Positions 60,838 to 64,000 of a stretch of 64,000 nt of DNA are shown here, piece by piece; positions within the stretch are counted from its first letter, which is position 1, and every line of letters begins with the position of its first letter. Both the position numbers and the translations under genes were made by a program. The stretch is from Amylostereum areolatum. Taxonomy: Eukaryota > Basidiomycota > Agaricomycetes > Russulales > Stereaceae. A model generated the notes under the pieces. That model was not told the DNA's origin and made no database searches. It saw nothing but the letters and a program-made list of their open reading frames with translations. The stretch spans positions 62,001 to 126,000 of the forward strand of contig SAXG01000073.1 of NCBI GenBank assembly GCA_012932865.1, read 5' to 3'.

Positions 60838-62514
60838 ATGGCGTCGATCCCAACACTCCCCCAGTCTCCCTGCAGCTCCCTCCCTTTCGCCTCGCCCTCG
60901 CCGTCGAACGCGACCTTCGCCCAACCAAATGGATACGGACCCCCCTACGCTCTCGCAGATCAACGGATGCACCCCACTGGGCACTCGCACAGCTTCCCCA
61001 TGTTCGTCAACCCGTATCCGCCCCCCGCCGCAATTCCTCCCGCATTACCATGGGCCTGTGGCCGTTTACTGCCACCCACCGCAGGCTGTGATGCTCGCGC
61101 ATCCCTCTCACATGCTCTACCCCGGAACAATGTACGCGTCACCGATGTGGATCCCAACCTACCCACAAACTCCCTACTTTTATCCGCTGCCGCCGCACGC
61201 GACCTTCGTCCAGCCAACTGGATACGAAAGTTCCCGCCACGATCTCAACCCTTCCGAGTCCATGCCCATCAACAGTTCCCCCATTCCTGCGATCCCTGCG
61301 GGCCCCTCGCACGCCCTCCCTCGGACGATGGACGCGTCACCGACGACGCTGAAGGACAAGGCCATGTCCGACGCTCTACTACCCATTTCCCAGTCTTCCG
61401 CCTCAGGTCCATCCACCCGCCGTCCGCCTTCCGTTCCCGCGCCGAACCAGGGGTCTGACAACGGCGCCTCTGCAGCGCCCAAGACGCCCAAGCCATCGCC
61501 CGCCCTCCAAGTCCCGGGCACGCGGGACTTCCTCGCCCTATTCTGGCGGCACGGCAACCGGATGTCCAAGGAACAGTTCGACGCCGCCTTCTCGCCGTAC
61601 ATGGGCAGGAGACGCGCGTGGGACGCCATCTCTGCGCGCTTGGAGAAGTATGCCCTGCCGTCGGACGATGGCGGCGCGTTCCTCCGTGAAGAATACTGCG
61701 CCCCCAAGGTCGAAAGAAAGAGACGAGGCCGGTGGCATCCATTGCGCAACGTGCGTACGGCGATAGACTCCACGTTGATCATGGAGATCGTAGGTGTGTA
61801 CTACTTGTGTCCTTCTATCTGCAATTAGAACACTCACGAACTCTTTCCCAGTCACCGGCAAGGCTCCGACAAGGCAACCAAGGAGGTTCGAGAGAGGTGA
61901 GTGACGTTCGCATTCCTTTGCGCGTGCGTTCCTCAACACGGGCTATAGACACGAGTTCCTTGCTGCTCGACCTGGCGGACGATAAAAAGGCGTTCTACGA
62001 CGCGGAGGAGGCGGCGGCGCAAAAGCAGCTCCTCAACCCGAGGACCGCCCGAAGAACGCCACGCAAGCCTAGCCCCCACGCCACGCCGCCACCCTTCACT
62101 ATGTCCGCTCACGATTCCCCGAGTCGGGCCCATCTCCGCCGCGCACGCAAGGAGATCAGCCAAACGAATTCCAAAGTCGTACGCTGTGAGTCGACTCTGT
62201 GGCATCTCTAGACAGACGCACTGACCGTATCTCTCCGCAGACTTCCACAGATTGCGTTCCGCCGCCTTCTTGAAGGTTTGGCTGCCGGTGCGTCGACTGC
62301 ATCTTCGTGTCGTCGTGTCGTCGCGTCATTGCTGATCGCATTTTCTCCGCAGATCTTCAAAGAGATTGCGCTGGAGCAAACGTCGCCGGCGCCGAGGACG
62401 ACTTACAAGATTGAAACGTCCCTGATGGGCATCAAGCTTGAGTCGTCCACGATGGAGACGACCCCGGACGGTGAGACGGTCTGCGTCGTAAATGCAAGGT
62501 ATCTGGATGTTTAG
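60838..62514 (+). CDS. Tandem paralog 1 of an unknown proline-rich family
   Basis: The start MASIPTLPQSPCSSLPF is conserved with the paralog at 63062, including the CACCAACCACC before the ATG. The N-terminal half is Pro/Tyr-rich. It shifts frame at a C-run near 61020-61030: NPYPPP continues as QFLPHYHGPVAVYCHPPQAV in another frame. The conserved core is DFLALFWRHGNRMSKEQFDA, AFSPYMGRRRAWDAI and AFLREEY. Later exons join in frame: MEIV|VTGKAPTRQPRRFER, DTSSLLLDLADDKKAFYDAE, VVR|YFHRLRSAAFLK, and IFKEIALEQTSPAPRTTYKI to VNARYLDV at 62514. There is no membrane segment. Function is unknown. The single frame break is more likely a homopolymer miscount than decay. Confidence 0.6.
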
Positions 62515-63061
62515 GTTAGCGCAATGTGCGGGTGTGAGGAGCTTGTTTGGGAGCCGTTGTGCTGCAGTGTAGATTTCCATAGTTTGTTGCTCATCATCGT
62601 CACTGTATCATCATGTTATCGCGTGCTACCAACGACAAGACGAGCAATGTACACCCTCATAAAATTGACCACGTGATCATGTTGGAATTGGAGTCGTGTT
62701 GAATTTTTACTTTCCCTCCTTCACATCACCCTCTTTTCTACCGCCCACGTATCTCGGTCCGAAGATGGAAACACGGAAGACGTAAAAGCACACGCAGGCT
62801 CCGCCAGCTGGTCTAATGTCTCCAGGAAGCAGGGTTCCAACCTCGTCTCCTGGTGCTCAGGCACACATTTTAGACTCCTGCGGTGCAGACGTGCCCCGCA
62901 AACCGGCTCGTTCCTACAACTTTCATAAAAGTAGGCTCCGACGTTTTATCCGTTCCCAATCCGTTCCCTTTCGACCTCCAGCTCCCCTTCGCGACCGCCC
63001 CGGACTCTTGGGCCCCAGCCGCGCGTCCCACGTCTCCCATCCTTCTCTTTCACCAACCACC
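62515..63061. other. Intergenic region repeating the promoter of paralog 1
   Basis: It contains TGACCACGTGATCATG at 62666-62681 and similar flanks, so the promoter was duplicated with the gene. No other gene seen. Confidence 0.5.
62666..62681. promoter_or_regulatory. Shared upstream motif TGACCACGTGATCATG, copy 2
   Basis: An exact match to 60436-60451, in the same position relative to the paralogous start. Confidence 0.5.
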
Positions 63062-64000
63062 ATGGCGTCGATTCCAACCCCCTCCCCGTCTCCCCCCCCG
63101 CTTCATTCCTGTCGTCTCGCACTCGCCGTCGGACGCGACCGTCACCGAGCAACGGATGACGCTCGCGGGGAGCGAGCTCGACTTTCCAATGTCTATCGAA
63201 TCTTCCCAACACCGATCTCCGCCATCGTCGACGCAAACTCCCCCACAACATCCCGAGCCTATGGTCGTCGACAGTCTTGTCCTACCTTTGGCCCCTGGGA
63301 CGACGGACGCGTCCTCGACGACGGCCATGAGCGACGCAATCATGTTCGACGCACCCAGTCTCTCCCCGTCGACCGCTCTCTCTGTCTCCCCGGCCTCAGG
63401 GTCATCCCCAACGCCCACCCAACCTGCACCGTCCGCCCCCGCGAAGCGGAAGGCCGAAGACAGCAGCTCCGCGCCGCGCAAAAAACCCAAGTCGTCACCT
63501 CCCAAACCCCTCAGTGCCCAGGACATCCTCGACCTCTTTTGGCAGCACAACAACCGACTCGCCTGGGATCAGCTCGACGTGTACTTCGCTCCGTACATGG
63601 AGAAGGGCTCCAGAGCGCGCGAGATCGTCGAACCGATTATGAGGAGGCTTACCATGCTGGTGCACGGTGGCGTTGCCCTCCGTCCAGAATACCGCGTCAT
63701 GCGACCGCAACGCGCTCATCGGCATCCATTGCGAGCCGTATGGAAGGTCGGAGACCCCGCTTCGGGCCAGGAATCACAGGTGCGCCGAGCCGGGCTGGTG
63801 CACATACGATCAGAGCACTCACGGCCTTGTCTTTCAGTCAAACGGCGACTTCCACCTCCCCAGATAATGCAGCGAGAGAAAGGTCCGTATATTTTGCATT
63901 CACTCTCCAGAGCACGCTCCTAAGACCGCACTACAGACACCAGATCGTTTCTGCGCGACCTGGCGCGGAAGAAGAAAGCGATCTTCGATGCGAAAAACGC
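63062..64000 (+). CDS. Tandem paralog 2 of the unknown proline-rich family, cut by the window end
   Basis: The start MASIPTPSPSPPP matches paralog 1, then the frame breaks at a C8 run near 63095-63102 and continues as FIPVVSHSPSDATVTEQRMT. A basic patch AKRKAEDSSSAPRKKPKSSP resembles a nuclear localisation signal. The shared core reads DILDLFWQHNNRLAWDQLDV, YFAPYMEKGSRAREI and GVALRPEYRV, followed by HRHPLRAVWKVGD. A later exon, DTRSFLRDLARKKKAIFDAK, parallels DTSSLLLDLADDKKAFYDAE of paralog 1 and runs off the end. Probably nuclear; function unknown. Confidence 0.55.
   Translation, partial: MASIPTPSPSPPPLHSCRLALAVGRDRHRATDDARGERARLSNVYRIFPTPISAIVDANSPTTSRAYGRRQSCPTFGPWDDGRVLDDGHERRNHVRRTQSLPVDRSLCLPGLRVIPNAHPTCTVRPREAEGRRQQLRAAQKTQVVTSQTPQCPGHPRPLLAAQQPTRLGSARRVLRSVHGEGLQSARDRRTDYEEAYHAGARWRCPPSRIPRHATATRSSASIASRMEGRRPRFGPGITGAPSRAGAHTIRALTALSFSQTATSTSPDNAARERSVYFAFTLQSTLLRPHYRHQIVSARPGAEEESDLRCEKR

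Noticed and set aside
1..64000. tRNA, rRNA or CRISPR arrays
   Set aside because: No T-loop GGTTCRANNC within a cloverleaf, no rRNA core sequence and no regularly spaced direct repeats were seen by eye; a covariance-model scan would be decisive.

Overview
The window looks like a lineage-specific, repeat-rich part of an Agaricomycete (mushroom-forming basidiomycete) genome. Genes are split by many short GT-AG introns of about 50-90 nt. The recognisable families are ones typical of Agaricomycetes: five loci of the membrane protein family I recognise as DUF6535, two many-exon 7TM proteins, F-box proteins, CFEM proteins, an APH-fold kinase-like protein and a large intron-bearing transposon protein. 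All assignments are from reading the sequence; no database search was run.

Layout. 1.2-3.1 kb (-): a 7TM protein gene in about 15 exons. 5.2-6.2 kb: a 504-bp inverted-repeat element with an 8-bp target duplication, possibly nested in an older element. 8.2-14.4 kb: a divergent gene pair, a transposase-like protein (-) and a partner (+), probably the cargo of one DNA transposon. 15.6-16.8 kb: a broken F-box gene. 19.4-20.6 kb: a small gene of eleven tiny exons. 21.5-29.1 kb: two tandem DUF6535 genes (A, B; +), each followed by a convergent repeated module. 33.3-35.1 kb: an intact F-box gene. 35.5-38.2 kb: DUF6535 C (-). 38.9-40.7 kb: a divergent pair of an APH-like kinase and a DUF6914-like protein. 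41.3-44.7 kb: convergent module plus DUF6535 D, a pseudogene cut by a 152-bp foldback element. 45.0-46.2 kb: second 7TM protein. 46.7-49.3 kb: tandem CFEM genes. 50.3-50.8 kb: a small single-TM protein. 51.9-52.5 kb: a 622-bp element with 60-bp terminal inverted repeats. 53.6-56.2 kb: DUF6535 E (-). 58.5-64.0 kb: proline-rich genes of unknown family, two of them tandem paralogs, whose frames break at C-runs.

How the parts fit. DUF6535 genes dominate. All five loci begin with a 10-nt coding exon and share a C-terminal motif of the type E-V-V-V-[IV]-P. Copies A, B and D carry the same downstream module, so gene and module were duplicated together. The telomere-like CTAACCCTAAC motifs in these modules lie just before intron acceptors and are better read as branch sites than as telomere remnants. 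The transposable elements and the broken copies indicate active turnover. No classical operon-like pathway cluster, rRNA, tRNA or CRISPR was seen.
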